A DNA stretch of 64,000 nt from Anaerolineales bacterium (GCA_020634855.1 JACKAU010000002.1:1-64000); one strand, 5' to 3'; positions 30,149-39,286 are shown, numbered from the stretch's first letter. A program made the numbers and translations. Notes: generated by a model not told the origin, from the sequence alone.

Positions 30149-31372
30149 ATGCTAACCATTAACGAAACACGTTTGCTATCCGATTTAGCCGCTCTGGCCG
30201 AAATCGGCCGCACGGAAGATGGCGGGGTCAGCCGGCTGGCTTTGTCGTCGGCGGATGAGGCCGGGCGGTGGTGGTTTCAGGCGCAAGTCATCGCGGCGGG
30301 GTTGGAATTCCGGCAGGACGGGGCCGGGAACCTGTCGGCCGTGCTGCCCGCCGCCGATCCCCAGGCGCAGACTTTGTTAATCGGCTCGCATCTGGACACC
30401 GTGCTGAACGGCGGTCGCTTTGACGGCGCGTTGGGCGTGTTGGCGGCGCTGGAAGTGGCTCGCACCCTGGCCGAAGCCGGCGCGGCGCTGCCGTTTCACC
30501 TGGAAGTGATTTCGTTTACCGATGAAGAAGGCGCGGTGGTCGGCCTGTTGGGCAGCCAGGCCGTGGCCGGGCAGTTGACCTACGCCCATCTCGCCAATCC
30601 ACGCGGCGGTGCGGCGGCCTTAGAAGACGGTATGGCCCGGCTCGGTCTGACGCCGGACACGATCCTGGCCGCCCGGCGCGATCCGGTCTTGCTGGCCGGA
30701 TATGTGGAGCTGCACATCGAGCAAGGCACGCGCTTGGAAGAGGCTCACCTGGACATCGGCGTTGTGACCGGCATTGTCGGTATTCGCTCGGCCTGGCTTC
30801 AGTTCCAGGGGCAAGCCGCGCACGCCGGCACTATGCCGATGCTTGAACGCGCCGATGCCCTGTGGGGCGCGGCCGAATTTGTCCAGCGGGCCAGATCCCT
30901 GGTCATCGACCGCTTCTCGCCGGGTGTGATGAACTGCGGCCGCCTCGATCTGGCCCCCGGCTCATTCAACATCGTGCCGGCCGAAGTTAAGCTGGCTCTG
31001 GAGTTCCGCCACGGCACGGAAGGGCAACTCGATGAGATGGCGGCGGCGTTGTTCAGCCTGGCCGAAGAGGTCGCTCAGGCCAATAACCTCTCTGTCACCA
31101 TCGAAGAAACGAGCGGCTGTACCGCCGCGCCGGCGGCGGAGACGGTCGTCCGGGCCATCGAGACGGCGGCGGATCGACTGGGCCTCAGCCACACTCGGCT
31201 GATGAGCTTTGCCGGCCACGACACCCAATCGATGGCCGCCATCACCCCCAGCGCGATGATTTTTGTGCCGTCGGTCAACGGAGTCAGCCATTCACCCCAA
31301 GAATTCAGCGAGGATCGAGACGTAATTAACGGAGCCAATGTGCTGCTCCAGACGGTGCTGGCCCTGGCCTGA
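30149..31372 (+). CDS. M20 Zn-dependent amidohydrolase (N-carbamoyl-L-amino-acid hydrolase / allantoate amidohydrolase type)
   Basis: Predicted 407-residue cytoplasmic metallohydrolase that would release ammonia or carbamate from an N-carbamoyl amino acid or ureido compound. Metal-binding features of the family are visible: GSHLDTVLNGGRFDGALG, FTDEEGAVVGLLGSQA, ELHIEQGTRLEE and FAGHDTQSMA; the dimerisation lid lies between about 215 and 330. Length is standard. GAGGAACATCG precedes the ATG. It stands alone, divergent from the P450 gene and ending 12 bp from the convergent SDR gene. Substrate not assignable. Intact, despite lying between frameshifted genes. Confidence 0.85.
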   Translation: MLTINETRLLSDLAALAEIGRTEDGGVSRLALSSADEAGRWWFQAQVIAAGLEFRQDGAGNLSAVLPAADPQAQTLLIGSHLDTVLNGGRFDGALGVLAALEVARTLAEAGAALPFHLEVISFTDEEGAVVGLLGSQAVAGQLTYAHLANPRGGAAALEDGMARLGLTPDTILAARRDPVLLAGYVELHIEQGTRLEEAHLDIGVVTGIVGIRSAWLQFQGQAAHAGTMPMLERADALWGAAEFVQRARSLVIDRFSPGVMNCGRLDLAPGSFNIVPAEVKLALEFRHGTEGQLDEMAAALFSLAEEVAQANNLSVTIEETSGCTAAPAAETVVRAIETAADRLGLSHTRLMSFAGHDTQSMAAITPSAMIFVPSVNGVSHSPQEFSEDRDVINGANVLLQTVLALA

Positions 31373-31384
31373 CCGGCCGCCGGC

Positions 31385-32204
31385 CTACACGCCGCTAAAG
31401 ACCGAAAAGCCGCCATCGACCGGCACGACCACGCCCGTCACAAACTGCGAGGCATCGCTCGCCAGCCAAATCGCCGTGCCGACTAACTCCTCCGGCTCGC
31501 CGAAACGACCCATCGGCGTGTTGCGGATGATGATCTGGCCCCGCTCGGTCAGGCTGTTGTCTTCATTTAATAACAGCCGCCGGTTCTGCTCACCGATGAA
31601 GAAGCCGGGCGCGATGGCGTTGACCCGCAGTCCCTCGCCGTATTTGAGCGCCATCTCGACAGCCAGCCATTTGGTGAGATTATCGATAGCCGCCTTGGCC
31701 GCGCTGTAGCCGATCACCCGCGTCACCGCCTGCTGAGCCGCCATCGACGAGATGTTGATAATCGAGCCGCGCCTGCCCTCGACCATGACCTCGCCAAACA
31801 CCTGGCAAGGCAGCAGCGTGCCGGTGAAGTTCAAACTCATCACCTGATCCACCGCTGTCTGAGTCAAATCGAATAACGTCAGGTCGCCAAAGACGTTGGC
31901 GTTAGGCACATTACCCCCCCGCAGCGTTGATCAATACATCGATCCGCCCCCAGGCCTCGACCACAGTCTGCCGGGCCGCTTGCAGTTGGGCCATATCCAA
32001 GACATCGGCCGGTAGGGCCAGCGCTTGCCCACCCTCGGCTTCAATCTCGGCCGCCACCTGCTGAGCCGTTTCAGCCCGCCGCCCCAAAATGCCCACCTGC
32101 GCTCCGGCTGCGGCCAGTCCTCGCGCCATCGCCCCGCCCAAAACGCCCGTCGCGCCGGTAACAATGGCGACTTTTCCCTTTAATGAGAATACGTCTAAAT
32201 TCAT
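31385..32204 (-). pseudogene. SDR oxidoreductase, probable D-mannonate oxidoreductase (fructuronate reductase), one frameshift
   Basis: About 272 residues. The Rossmann start is KVAIVTGATGVLGGAMARGL, followed by DVLINAAGG; after a slip in a run of seven C (31914-31920) it continues VPNANVFGDLTLF, INISSMAAQQ (Ser), GYSAAKAAIDNL (catalytic Tyr and Lys), NAIAPGFF and VVVPVDGGFSVFSGV. It is 288 bp downstream of uxuA on the same strand and resembles the SDR that reduces fructuronate to mannonate (UxuB function without the classical long-chain enzyme). One missing or extra C is the only defect, so sequence error is likely. Confidence 0.8.
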
Positions 32205-32305
32205 AATCTCTCCTAAAGATTGCAGACAACTTCATTAATAATGTGAGTAACTTTTCTTCAATAGGCTAAGGCTGAAAAACAGCAACGACCGTAAAAATCG
32301 TATTT

Positions 32306-32368
32306 CACCCTCACCCAACCCCTCTCCCTGAGGGAGAGAGGGAGTCGCGTTAGCGACGGGGTGAGGGT
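32306..32368. repeat. CCCTCACCC...GGGTGAGGG palindrome, copy A
   Basis: A dyad with CCTCTCCCTGAGGGAGAG at its heart and CCCTCACCC / GGGGTGAGGG at the ends, lying between uxuA and the SDR gene. Copies B (47009) and C (57108) share these blocks, including the GTCGCGTTAGCGACGGGG arm seen here and in C. A dispersed REP-like repeat. Confidence 0.75.
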
Positions 32369-32492
32369 AATTTCAAAGGCGTCTTCATTCCATAAAAGGC
32401 GCATTTCTTAGTCTCAGCTTCAGCCTTTTTTGCTCTAGCCACCATCTATCCGGATTCATCCCTCCACCCCCATCCTTCATAATTCATCCTCA

Positions 32493-33530
32493 TCATTCAT
32501 CATTCATCATTCCCCCAACCCCTTCCCACAGCCCCCTCAAATATAACACGCCCAGCGCCCGGTCGTAAAGGCCGTAGCCGGGGATGCCGGTTTCGCCCCA
32601 GATCATCCGGCCGTGGTCGGGTCGCAGCGGGCCGGTGAAGCCGATATCGCAGTAGGCTTCCATCACCGCCCGCATATCGACGCTGCCGCAGGTGCTGGGA
32701 TGCGCGACTTCGTGGAATTGGCGCTCGCCGGTAATCTTGACGTTGCGGCAGTGGGCAAAATGAATGCGCGATCCCAACCGCCGGATCATGGCCGGCAGAT
32801 CGTTGTCGGGATTGACGCCCAGCGAGCCGGTACACAGGGTCAGGCCGTTGGCCGGGCTGTCGGCCAGTTCCAGTACGCGCCGGAGCGCGGCTTCATTGGT
32901 GATGATACGCGGGAGATTGAACACTGACCAGGGCGGGTCGTCGGGGTGGAGCGCCAGGTTGACGCCGGCCGCTTCGGCGACCGGGGCGACGCGCTGCAAG
33001 AAGTAGGCCAGGTTGGCCCACAAATCGGCGGCGGTGATGGTGCGATAGGCTGCCTTCAAGGCGTCGGGGCTTTCATCGAGGGGGAAATAGGCCGGCAAAT
33101 CGGCCGCGAACGGATCGGGGATGTGGGCGATGCGGCGGTGGTCGTAGCTCATCACCGTCGAGCCGTCGGGCAGGGGCAGGGCCAGGTCGGTGCGCAGCCA
33201 GTCGAACAGGGGCATAAAATTGTAGCAGACCACCTTCACGCCGAACTCGCCCAGCGTGCGCAGGTTTTGACAGTACGTCTCGATCAACGCCTCGCGCGAT
33301 GGCCGGCCCAGTTTGATATCCTCGTGAACCGGCAGGCTCTCGACCACGTCGAACCGCAGGCCCGCCGCCTCGATCTCGGCTTTCAGAGCGGCTAACTGCG
33401 CCGGCGGCCATAGCTGGCTGGCCGGAATATCGTACAGCGCCGTCACCACACTTTCCACGCCGGGGATTTGCCGGATGTGCGCCAGAGTGACCGGATCCTT
33501 CCGGCCAAACCATCGAAAAGTGAAAACCAT
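32493..33530 (-). CDS. uxuA: D-mannonate dehydratase
   Basis: Predicted 345-residue Fe/Mn-dependent TIM-barrel enzyme converting D-mannonate to 2-keto-3-deoxygluconate. Family signatures are MVFTFRWFGRKDPVTLAHIR at the start, VVESLPVHEDIKLG, VCYNFMPLFDWLRTDL, MSYD, NLALHPDDPPW, LCTGSLGVNPDNDLPAMIR, IHFAHCRNVK and LRPDHGRMIWGE. Length is close to the usual 340-390. An upstream in-frame ATG at 33554 exists, but 33530 has GGAGGGAACA just before it and matches the family N-terminus. Divergent from lacI across two candidate operators; the SDR follows on the same strand. Confidence 0.93.
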   Translation of the reverse strand: MVFTFRWFGRKDPVTLAHIRQIPGVESVVTALYDIPASQLWPPAQLAALKAEIEAAGLRFDVVESLPVHEDIKLGRPSREALIETYCQNLRTLGEFGVKVVCYNFMPLFDWLRTDLALPLPDGSTVMSYDHRRIAHIPDPFAADLPAYFPLDESPDALKAAYRTITAADLWANLAYFLQRVAPVAEAAGVNLALHPDDPPWSVFNLPRIITNEAALRRVLELADSPANGLTLCTGSLGVNPDNDLPAMIRRLGSRIHFAHCRNVKITGERQFHEVAHPSTCGSVDMRAVMEAYCDIGFTGPLRPDHGRMIWGETGIPGYGLYDRALGVLYLRGLWEGVGGMMNDE

Positions 33531-33579
33531 TGTTCCCTCCGTTGGGATTGACAACCATTATGAGTTGTGTTACACTAGG

Positions 33580-33604
33580 TGAAACGTTACACTAAAACGT
33601 TACA
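33580..33604. promoter_or_regulatory. Tandem LacI-type operators between uxuA and lacI
   Basis: TGAAACGTTACA (33580-33591) and TAAAACGTTACA (33593-33604) are near-palindromes centred on AACGTT, the usual LacI/GalR operator core, in the divergent promoter region. An extra half-site GTTACACT lies at about 33569. They probably bind the adjacent LacI protein and control both directions. Confidence 0.6.
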
Positions 33605-33623
33605 CTTGGCAAATAAAGAGACG

Positions 33624-34664
33624 ATGATGTCAAAACCCTCTAGCAATTCCAAACGTGTGACAATTAAAGATGTGGCCCAAGCCGCCGGCGTGTCGGTCAC
33701 CACCGTCTCCAATGCCTTGAATCAGCGCACCGAAGCGATGACCCAAGAGACGCTTCAACGCATTCAGGACGCCATCCAGGTTTTGAACTACCGGCCCAGC
33801 AGCGTCGCCCGCAGCTTAGTGACCAACCAAACCGCGACCATCGGCCTGATCATCTCCGAGATCGAAACGCCGCTGTTCCTGCAAGCGCTGTCCGTTATCG
33901 AGCCGGCGGTGCGCGCCGCCGACTACAGCCTGATTTATTGCACGGCCCGCAGTCTCGACGACGAACAGCAGGCGGTCAATCTGCTGTTGGAGAAGCGAGT
34001 GGACGGCATTATCTTCCTTTCGACCTCCGTTTACCTTGACGACGACTACCTGCTCGATCTGCTGCCGACCGCGCCGCCGATTGTCATCATCAACCGCACC
34101 ATCAGCCATTTGGAGTTCGATCAAATCCACTGGGACAACAGCGGCGGCACTATCAGCGCCATCGACTATCTGGTGGAGCAGGGTCACCAATGCATCGCCT
34201 TTATGCGCGGCCCGGACACACGCCGCAGCAGCGAGGAGCGACTGGCCGGCTACCGGCTCGGTTTGCAGAAGCACGGGCTGGCCTACTGGGACGAATGCGT
34301 CGTGACCGGTGATTATGAGACAACCGCCGCCGACTGGGAGCGGGCCACGCTGGCGCTGCTGGCCGCCACACCGCGACCAACCGCGATTTTGGCCTCCAAC
34401 GACATCGTGGCCTCGGTCGTCCTGCGCACGGTGCAGCGCGCCGGGCTGCGCATACCCGCCGACATCTCAATCATCGGCAACGACAACCAGCCCTTTTCCA
34501 TTTACTCCAATCCGGCCTTGACCACCGTCGAAGCGCCGGTCATCGAGTCGGGGCGGCAGGCCATCACGATGTTACTCAACCGGATGGCCAACAGCAACGC
34601 TGACGTCAAACGAATCACGCTGCCCTGCCCCCTCATTATTAGAGAATCGAGCGGGACGATATGA
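33624..34664 (+). CDS. LacI-family transcriptional regulator
   Basis: Predicted 346-residue repressor. The DNA-binding HTH and hinge are TIKDVAQAAGVSVTTVSNAL and LNYRPSSVARSLVTNQ. The periplasmic-binding-like effector domain follows (TIGLIISEIETPLFLQALS, VDGIIFLSTSV, CIAFMRGPDTRRSSEERLAG, AILASNDIVASVVLRTVQ, ISIIGNDNQPFSIYSNPALT). Two ATGs in tandem (33624 and 33627) follow AAAGAGACG; longer in-frame starts run through the operator region and are unlikely. Overlaps nagA by 4 bp, so it is co-transcribed with amino-sugar genes and divergent from uxuA. The inducer could be a uronate or an amino sugar. Confidence 0.92.
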   Translation: MMSKPSSNSKRVTIKDVAQAAGVSVTTVSNALNQRTEAMTQETLQRIQDAIQVLNYRPSSVARSLVTNQTATIGLIISEIETPLFLQALSVIEPAVRAADYSLIYCTARSLDDEQQAVNLLLEKRVDGIIFLSTSVYLDDDYLLDLLPTAPPIVIINRTISHLEFDQIHWDNSGGTISAIDYLVEQGHQCIAFMRGPDTRRSSEERLAGYRLGLQKHGLAYWDECVVTGDYETTAADWERATLALLAATPRPTAILASNDIVASVVLRTVQRAGLRIPADISIIGNDNQPFSIYSNPALTTVEAPVIESGRQAITMLLNRMANSNADVKRITLPCPLIIRESSGTI

Positions 34665-35833
34665 CGACGAACCAACGCTTAGCCTTAACCAACGGACGTA
34701 TCATCTTGCCCGACCGCATCGTCGATGGGCAGGCGCTGCTCATCGAGGCCGGCCGCGTGGTCGATCGGGTCGAACCCGACGCGCTCGGGGCGGAGGTTGA
34801 GACCTTCGACGTGGGCGGGCAATACATCGCGCCGGGACTGATCGATATTCACATCCACGGCGCAATGGGCCACATCTTTAACGAGTCAACGGCCGAGGCC
34901 TTTACGGCCATTACCCAGGAGGTCGCCCGCCACGGCATCACCAGCCTGCTGGCCACGACTATGACCGCGCCGATTGACAATTTGGTCGAATGTTTGGCGT
35001 TCAGCCGGGAGTGGTTGGCCCAACCGCGCGGCGGGGCGCAGGTGTTGGGCGTTCACGTCGAAGGGCCGTACTTTAGCCTGGCCCAATCCGGGGCGCAGGA
35101 CCCGGCCAACATTCGCAATCCCGACGACGGCACGGTCGAGGCCCTGCTGGCCTATCACGACGTGATCAAGATTTTTACCTACGCGCCCGAACTGCCCGGC
35201 GCGCTCGACCTGACCCGGCGGCTGAAAGCCTTGGGCATCCTGGCCGCCGCCGGTCACAGTTCCGCCAAGGACAGCGACGTGCAGGCTGCGATGGATGCCG
35301 GCCTGAGCCACATCATCCACATCTGGAGCGCCCAATCGAGCACGATTAAGGAAGGGCCGTGGCGCAAACCCGGCCTGCTGGAAGCGACGCTCACCTTCGA
35401 TGGTCTGACCGTCGAGATGATCACCGACAACAAACACCTGCCGCCCACGCTGATGAAGCTGGCCTACAAATGTCTCGGCCCCGACCGGCTGTGCGCCATC
35501 TCCGACGCCACCAGCGGCGCGGGCTTGCCGGAAGGCAGCCGCTTCCGCATGGGCGAAATGGAGTACGACGTTCACGACGGCGTCGGGATGATGCTCGACC
35601 GTTCGTCGTTTGCCGGCAGCACGACCCTGCTCAGCCGCATGGTGCCGATTCTGATCGACGTGGTCGGCATTCCGGTCGTCGAGGCCATCCGCATGGTTAG
35701 CCTGACCCCGGCCCGGATCATCGGCGTCGCCGACCGCAAGGGCAGCCTGGAGCCAGGCCGCGACGCCGACCTGGTGCTGTTCGACGCCCACTTTACCCCT
35801 CAAGCCACGATGATCGGCGGGGAGTGGGTTTAG
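34661..35833 (+). CDS. nagA: N-acetylglucosamine-6-phosphate deacetylase
   Basis: Predicted 390-residue amidohydrolase-superfamily enzyme removing acetate from GlcNAc-6-phosphate. Visible motifs are DIHIHGAMG (His64, His66), HVEGPYF (metal Glu), AAGHSSA (His), HIIHIWSAQS (His), MITDNKHLPP and AISDATSGAG (catalytic Asp). The usual H-x-N-A-M motif is replaced by HIIHIWSAQS, and DGIH by TDNKH, so this is a divergent member that may accept a related substrate. The start overlaps the lacI stop (ATGA). Confidence 0.85.
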   Translation: MTTNQRLALTNGRIILPDRIVDGQALLIEAGRVVDRVEPDALGAEVETFDVGGQYIAPGLIDIHIHGAMGHIFNESTAEAFTAITQEVARHGITSLLATTMTAPIDNLVECLAFSREWLAQPRGGAQVLGVHVEGPYFSLAQSGAQDPANIRNPDDGTVEALLAYHDVIKIFTYAPELPGALDLTRRLKALGILAAAGHSSAKDSDVQAAMDAGLSHIIHIWSAQSSTIKEGPWRKPGLLEATLTFDGLTVEMITDNKHLPPTLMKLAYKCLGPDRLCAISDATSGAGLPEGSRFRMGEMEYDVHDGVGMMLDRSSFAGSTTLLSRMVPILIDVVGIPVVEAIRMVSLTPARIIGVADRKGSLEPGRDADLVLFDAHFTPQATMIGGEWV

Positions 35834-35966
35834 AATGAACGGCGCTGACAACCTATAACGTAATACGTCAATTTATCGACTACGCTCTACGCACTACGCT
35901 TTACATCTTTCATCGCTCCAACTTACCAGATGCAATATTTATTCAATTTATATCGAAAGAGAAGCA
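35834..35966. other. nagA-nagB spacer with TACGCACTACGC repeat
   Basis: A 133-bp gap containing CTACGCTCTACGCACTACGC, a unit of the same repeat as at 26692-26749. No gene. Confidence 0.4.
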
Positions 35967-36755
35967 ATGACTGCACCGAAACCCATCAAAACCACCCAGG
36001 TGGATCAACTCCCTGTCGCCGTGTACGACAGCAACGCCGCCTTAGGTCAAGCCGCCGCGCTGGAAGCCCGTCAAATTATCCGGCAGGCCATCGCCGAAAA
36101 CGGCCAGGCGAACCTCATCCTGGCCACCGGCAACTCGCAGCTCACCTTTCTTGAGGCGCTGCGCGAACTCGACAACATCGACTGGTCGAACGTCAATATC
36201 TTCCACATGGACGAGTATCTCAATTTGCCGCCCAACCATCCGGCCAGTTTCCCGCTGTTTCTGCACCGCCACTTTCTCGACTACGTTCAGCCCGGCACTT
36301 TCTTCCCCATCCCCGGCCATCCTGACGACGTCGAGCAGGCGTGCAGCGATTACGAAGCCCTGCTAACCCAATACCCGGTCGATCTGGTCGCACTCGGGTT
36401 TGGCGAAAACGGCCACCTGGCCTTCAACGACCCGCCCTACGCCGACTTTAACGACCCGGCCTGGGTCAAAGTGATCGCCTTGGCCGAAGCCAGCCGCCGC
36501 CAGCAGGTCGGCGAAGGCCATTTCAATTCGCTCAATGAGGTGCCGACGCACGCCATCACCTTAACCATCCCGGCGCTGCTCGCGCCCCGGCACGTCCTGT
36601 GCCTGGTGCCGGAGGCCCGCAAAGCCGAAGCCGTTCGCGCCTGTTTAACCGAGCCGGTGGACGAGTCGCGCCCCGGTTCGATCTTGCGCCGGGTCGATCA
36701 CGCCAAACTTTTCCTCGACCCCGACTCGGCGGCGCTGTTAACCATAGCTGACTAA
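35967..36755 (+). CDS. nagB: Glucosamine-6-phosphate deaminase
   Basis: Predicted 262-residue isomerase-deaminase converting glucosamine-6-phosphate to fructose-6-phosphate and ammonia. Motifs are LILATGNSQLTFLEAL (phosphate loop), VNIFHMDEYLNLP (catalytic Asp and His) and ALGFGENGHLAFNDPP. Length is normal. GAGAAGCA lies just before the ATG. Follows nagA, completing the amino-sugar route. Confidence 0.9.
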   Translation: MTAPKPIKTTQVDQLPVAVYDSNAALGQAAALEARQIIRQAIAENGQANLILATGNSQLTFLEALRELDNIDWSNVNIFHMDEYLNLPPNHPASFPLFLHRHFLDYVQPGTFFPIPGHPDDVEQACSDYEALLTQYPVDLVALGFGENGHLAFNDPPYADFNDPAWVKVIALAEASRRQQVGEGHFNSLNEVPTHAITLTIPALLAPRHVLCLVPEARKAEAVRACLTEPVDESRPGSILRRVDHAKLFLDPDSAALLTIAD

Positions 36756-36878
36756 ATCCGGAAAGGAGGTTATCTCTATTATCACAACCGAATAGCGATG
36801 TCTCACTCAGGAAAACCCGCAGCGCGAAATTTGGCGCTGCCCCAAAATTCAAAGAAGAATCATCAAGGAGGATCTAAT

Positions 36879-39053
36879 ATGCAAAAAAAACTTTTAAGTT
36901 GGTTCATCGTGACCATTCTATTGATGGCCGTGCTGCCGGCATTAACCTTCGCCGCACCGGCGCTGCAAACCGGCGGGGCCTACACCGTCCAAGCCGAAGA
37001 CACCCTCGGCAAAATTGCCGACAAAGAGTACGGCGATCCGCTGGCCTATACCGCCATTGTCTACTATAACAACCAAAAAGCCTTAGAAGACGAAACTTTC
37101 ACCCTCATCGAAGACCCGAACATCGTCGAGCCGGGCTGGACTATCTACCTGCCCACCCCGGAAGAAGCCAACGCCTATTTGATCGGCAACATTGAGGGCG
37201 GCGTCTTCAACGAAGCTCCGTCGCTGGCGGCGCTGGTTGACTCCGGCGACTTGCCGCCCGTAGAAGAGCGGCTGCCCGACAACCCGCTGATTATTCCCGT
37301 GGTGGAACAAATCGGCACGTACGGCGGCACCCTGCGCCGTGGCTTCCTTGGCCCCTCCGACCACAACAACTACGTCCGGGTGGTGTACGATGCCCTGGTG
37401 CGCAACTCGCCTGATGGCAGTGAGGTTATTCCCCACATCGCCGCCGCTTGGGAATCGAATGACGATTTCACCCAGTGGACTATACGCCTGCGCTCCGGAG
37501 CCAAATGGTCTGACGGCGAGCCAATGACTGCCGACGATATTATGTTCTGGTACAACGACATCCTGCTCAACGAGGATCTGTCGAGCAGCATTCCCGTCTG
37601 GATGCAAAACAGCGACGGCACCGTGGCCACGGTTGAAAAAGTCAGCGATACCGAAGTCACCTGGACCTACGATGAACCCAACACGTCCTTCCTGCTGGAA
37701 TTAGCCAACAAAGATGGCGCTGACCTGCTGATCTCCAACCTGTCCTACGCGCCGGCCCACTATCTGCAACAGTTCCACGCCAGCTACGCCGACGAAGCTG
37801 AACTGCAAGCCGCGGTTGACGAAGCCGGCTTCGATACTTGGACCGAACTCTTCACCCAGAAGGCGCTCGCCCCCACCAACGCCGACCGCCCCACCACCGC
37901 CGCCTGGGTGCCCGACGGCACGACCGTCGCCGACCAGGTTTTCCGCCTGACCCGCAATCCCTACTACGTGGGCGTCGATCCGGCCGGCAACCAACTGCCC
38001 TACATCGACACCGTTGAGTTTACCTTCTTTGCCGACAAGCAAACGCTCAACACCGCCGCCGCTCAGGGCCAGATTGATATGCAGGGCCGTCACATCGATA
38101 TGTCCAGCTACCCCACCCTGAAGCAAAACGAGGACGCAAACAATTACCACGTCGTCACCTGGCCGACCTTCGGCGGCTCCGACGCGGCCATTACCTTCAA
38201 CCAAACCTACGAAACCAACCCTGAAATCGGCGAACTGATGCGTAATCAAGATTTCCGCATCGCCCTGTCCTACGCCATCGACCGTGAAGCCATTAAAGAA
38301 CTGGCCTTCCTCGGTTTAGGTGAAGCCCGCCAGCCGGTGCCGGCCCCCAACCATCCCTACTACCCCGGCGACGAATACGCCCATATGTACACCCAATTCG
38401 ATCCCGACACCGCCAATGAAATGCTCGACAGCATCGGCCTGACCGAGCGTGACGAAGAAGGCTTCCGCACCCTGCCCAGCGGCGAACGGCTGGAAATCGA
38501 AATCTCGGTCGTGCCCGCCTTCGGCAACTGGCCCGACGTCGCCCAAATCATCGCCCAGCAGTGGGGTGATGTCGGCGTCCGCACCCGCGTCGAAGTCCGC
38601 GAGCGCTCCCTCCACTTCCAAATGCGTGACACCAACGACCTGATGACCGAACTCTGGAACAACGACACCACCGGCTTCCCCTTCAGCGGCCAACCTCAGA
38701 TGGACCCGCGCAGCACCACCGCCACCACCTTTGCCCCGTTGATCCGCAAATGGTACCAGACCGACGGCGCTGAAGGTGTCGAGCCGCCGCAAGAAATCGC
38801 CGACATCGTGGCCATCATTGACGAAGCCAAAATCTCCAACCGCGCCCGCCAGATTGAATTGGCCCAGGAATTGTTCCAAAAGTGGGCGGAAGACGTCTAT
38901 CAAATCGGCACCGTCGGCTTGACCCCGATGGTCCAAGGGGTACTGGTTGTCAACGACAACCTGCACAACGTCCCGGCCACCGCCGGTAACGACTGGCCCC
39001 TACGCACGCCCGGCAACACCCGTCCCGAACAATATTTCTACACCGAACAGTAA
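36879..39053 (+). CDS. ABC transporter substrate-binding protein family 5 with N-terminal LysM
   Basis: Predicted 724-residue exported protein. A signal peptide of about 26 residues (MQKKLLSWFIVTILLMAVLP, cleavage near Ala-Pro-Ala) precedes a LysM module (about 35-92: YTVQAEDTLGKIADKEYGDP, YYNNQKAL, VEPGWTIYLPTPEEA). An SBP_bac_5 domain follows (GGTLRRGFLGPSDHNNYVRV, WTIRLRSGAKWSDGEPMTAD, DIMFWYNDIL, RIALSYAIDREAI). AAGGAGG 8 bp before ATG 36879 sets the start; an earlier in-frame ATG at 36798 is less likely. LysM binds GlcNAc-containing glycans, so the fusion may anchor the receptor to peptidoglycan or chitin-like substrate. Heads a five-gene importer. Confidence 0.9.
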   Translation: MQKKLLSWFIVTILLMAVLPALTFAAPALQTGGAYTVQAEDTLGKIADKEYGDPLAYTAIVYYNNQKALEDETFTLIEDPNIVEPGWTIYLPTPEEANAYLIGNIEGGVFNEAPSLAALVDSGDLPPVEERLPDNPLIIPVVEQIGTYGGTLRRGFLGPSDHNNYVRVVYDALVRNSPDGSEVIPHIAAAWESNDDFTQWTIRLRSGAKWSDGEPMTADDIMFWYNDILLNEDLSSSIPVWMQNSDGTVATVEKVSDTEVTWTYDEPNTSFLLELANKDGADLLISNLSYAPAHYLQQFHASYADEAELQAAVDEAGFDTWTELFTQKALAPTNADRPTTAAWVPDGTTVADQVFRLTRNPYYVGVDPAGNQLPYIDTVEFTFFADKQTLNTAAAQGQIDMQGRHIDMSSYPTLKQNEDANNYHVVTWPTFGGSDAAITFNQTYETNPEIGELMRNQDFRIALSYAIDREAIKELAFLGLGEARQPVPAPNHPYYPGDEYAHMYTQFDPDTANEMLDSIGLTERDEEGFRTLPSGERLEIEISVVPAFGNWPDVAQIIAQQWGDVGVRTRVEVRERSLHFQMRDTNDLMTELWNNDTTGFPFSGQPQMDPRSTTATTFAPLIRKWYQTDGAEGVEPPQEIADIVAIIDEAKISNRARQIELAQELFQKWAEDVYQIGTVGLTPMVQGVLVVNDNLHNVPATAGNDWPLRTPGNTRPEQYFYTEQ

Positions 39054-39286
39054 GCCGGTAGAAGTAAGCTGTAAAAAGTAACAACCAGGGCTGTCCGCGA
39101 GCATTTAGCCTCGCGGACAGCCCCCAACACCAATGATGAACGATGAATGATGAATGATGACCCACCCGCCTCCATCTTCACCCGTCAGCCTTTAGCCCAC
39201 ATCCTTCATCCTTCATCCTTCATCATTGACAATTAATTATAATTCATTATTCATTATTCATCATTCATCATTCCTAAGAACCGTCT
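39054..39286. other. Low-complexity spacer with ATGAATGATGA dyads
   Basis: ATGAACGATGAATGATGAATG on the left and TTCATTATTCATCATTCATC on the right form inverted simple repeats between the binding-protein and permease genes. Similar sequence occurs at about 32478-32515. Such a stem commonly lowers downstream expression or stabilises the upstream mRNA; inference only. Confidence 0.5.

Noticed and set aside
34886..35851. Minus-strand frame of 321 codons opposite nagA
   Set aside because: Antisense shadow of a GC-rich gene; nagA motifs are convincing on the plus strand.
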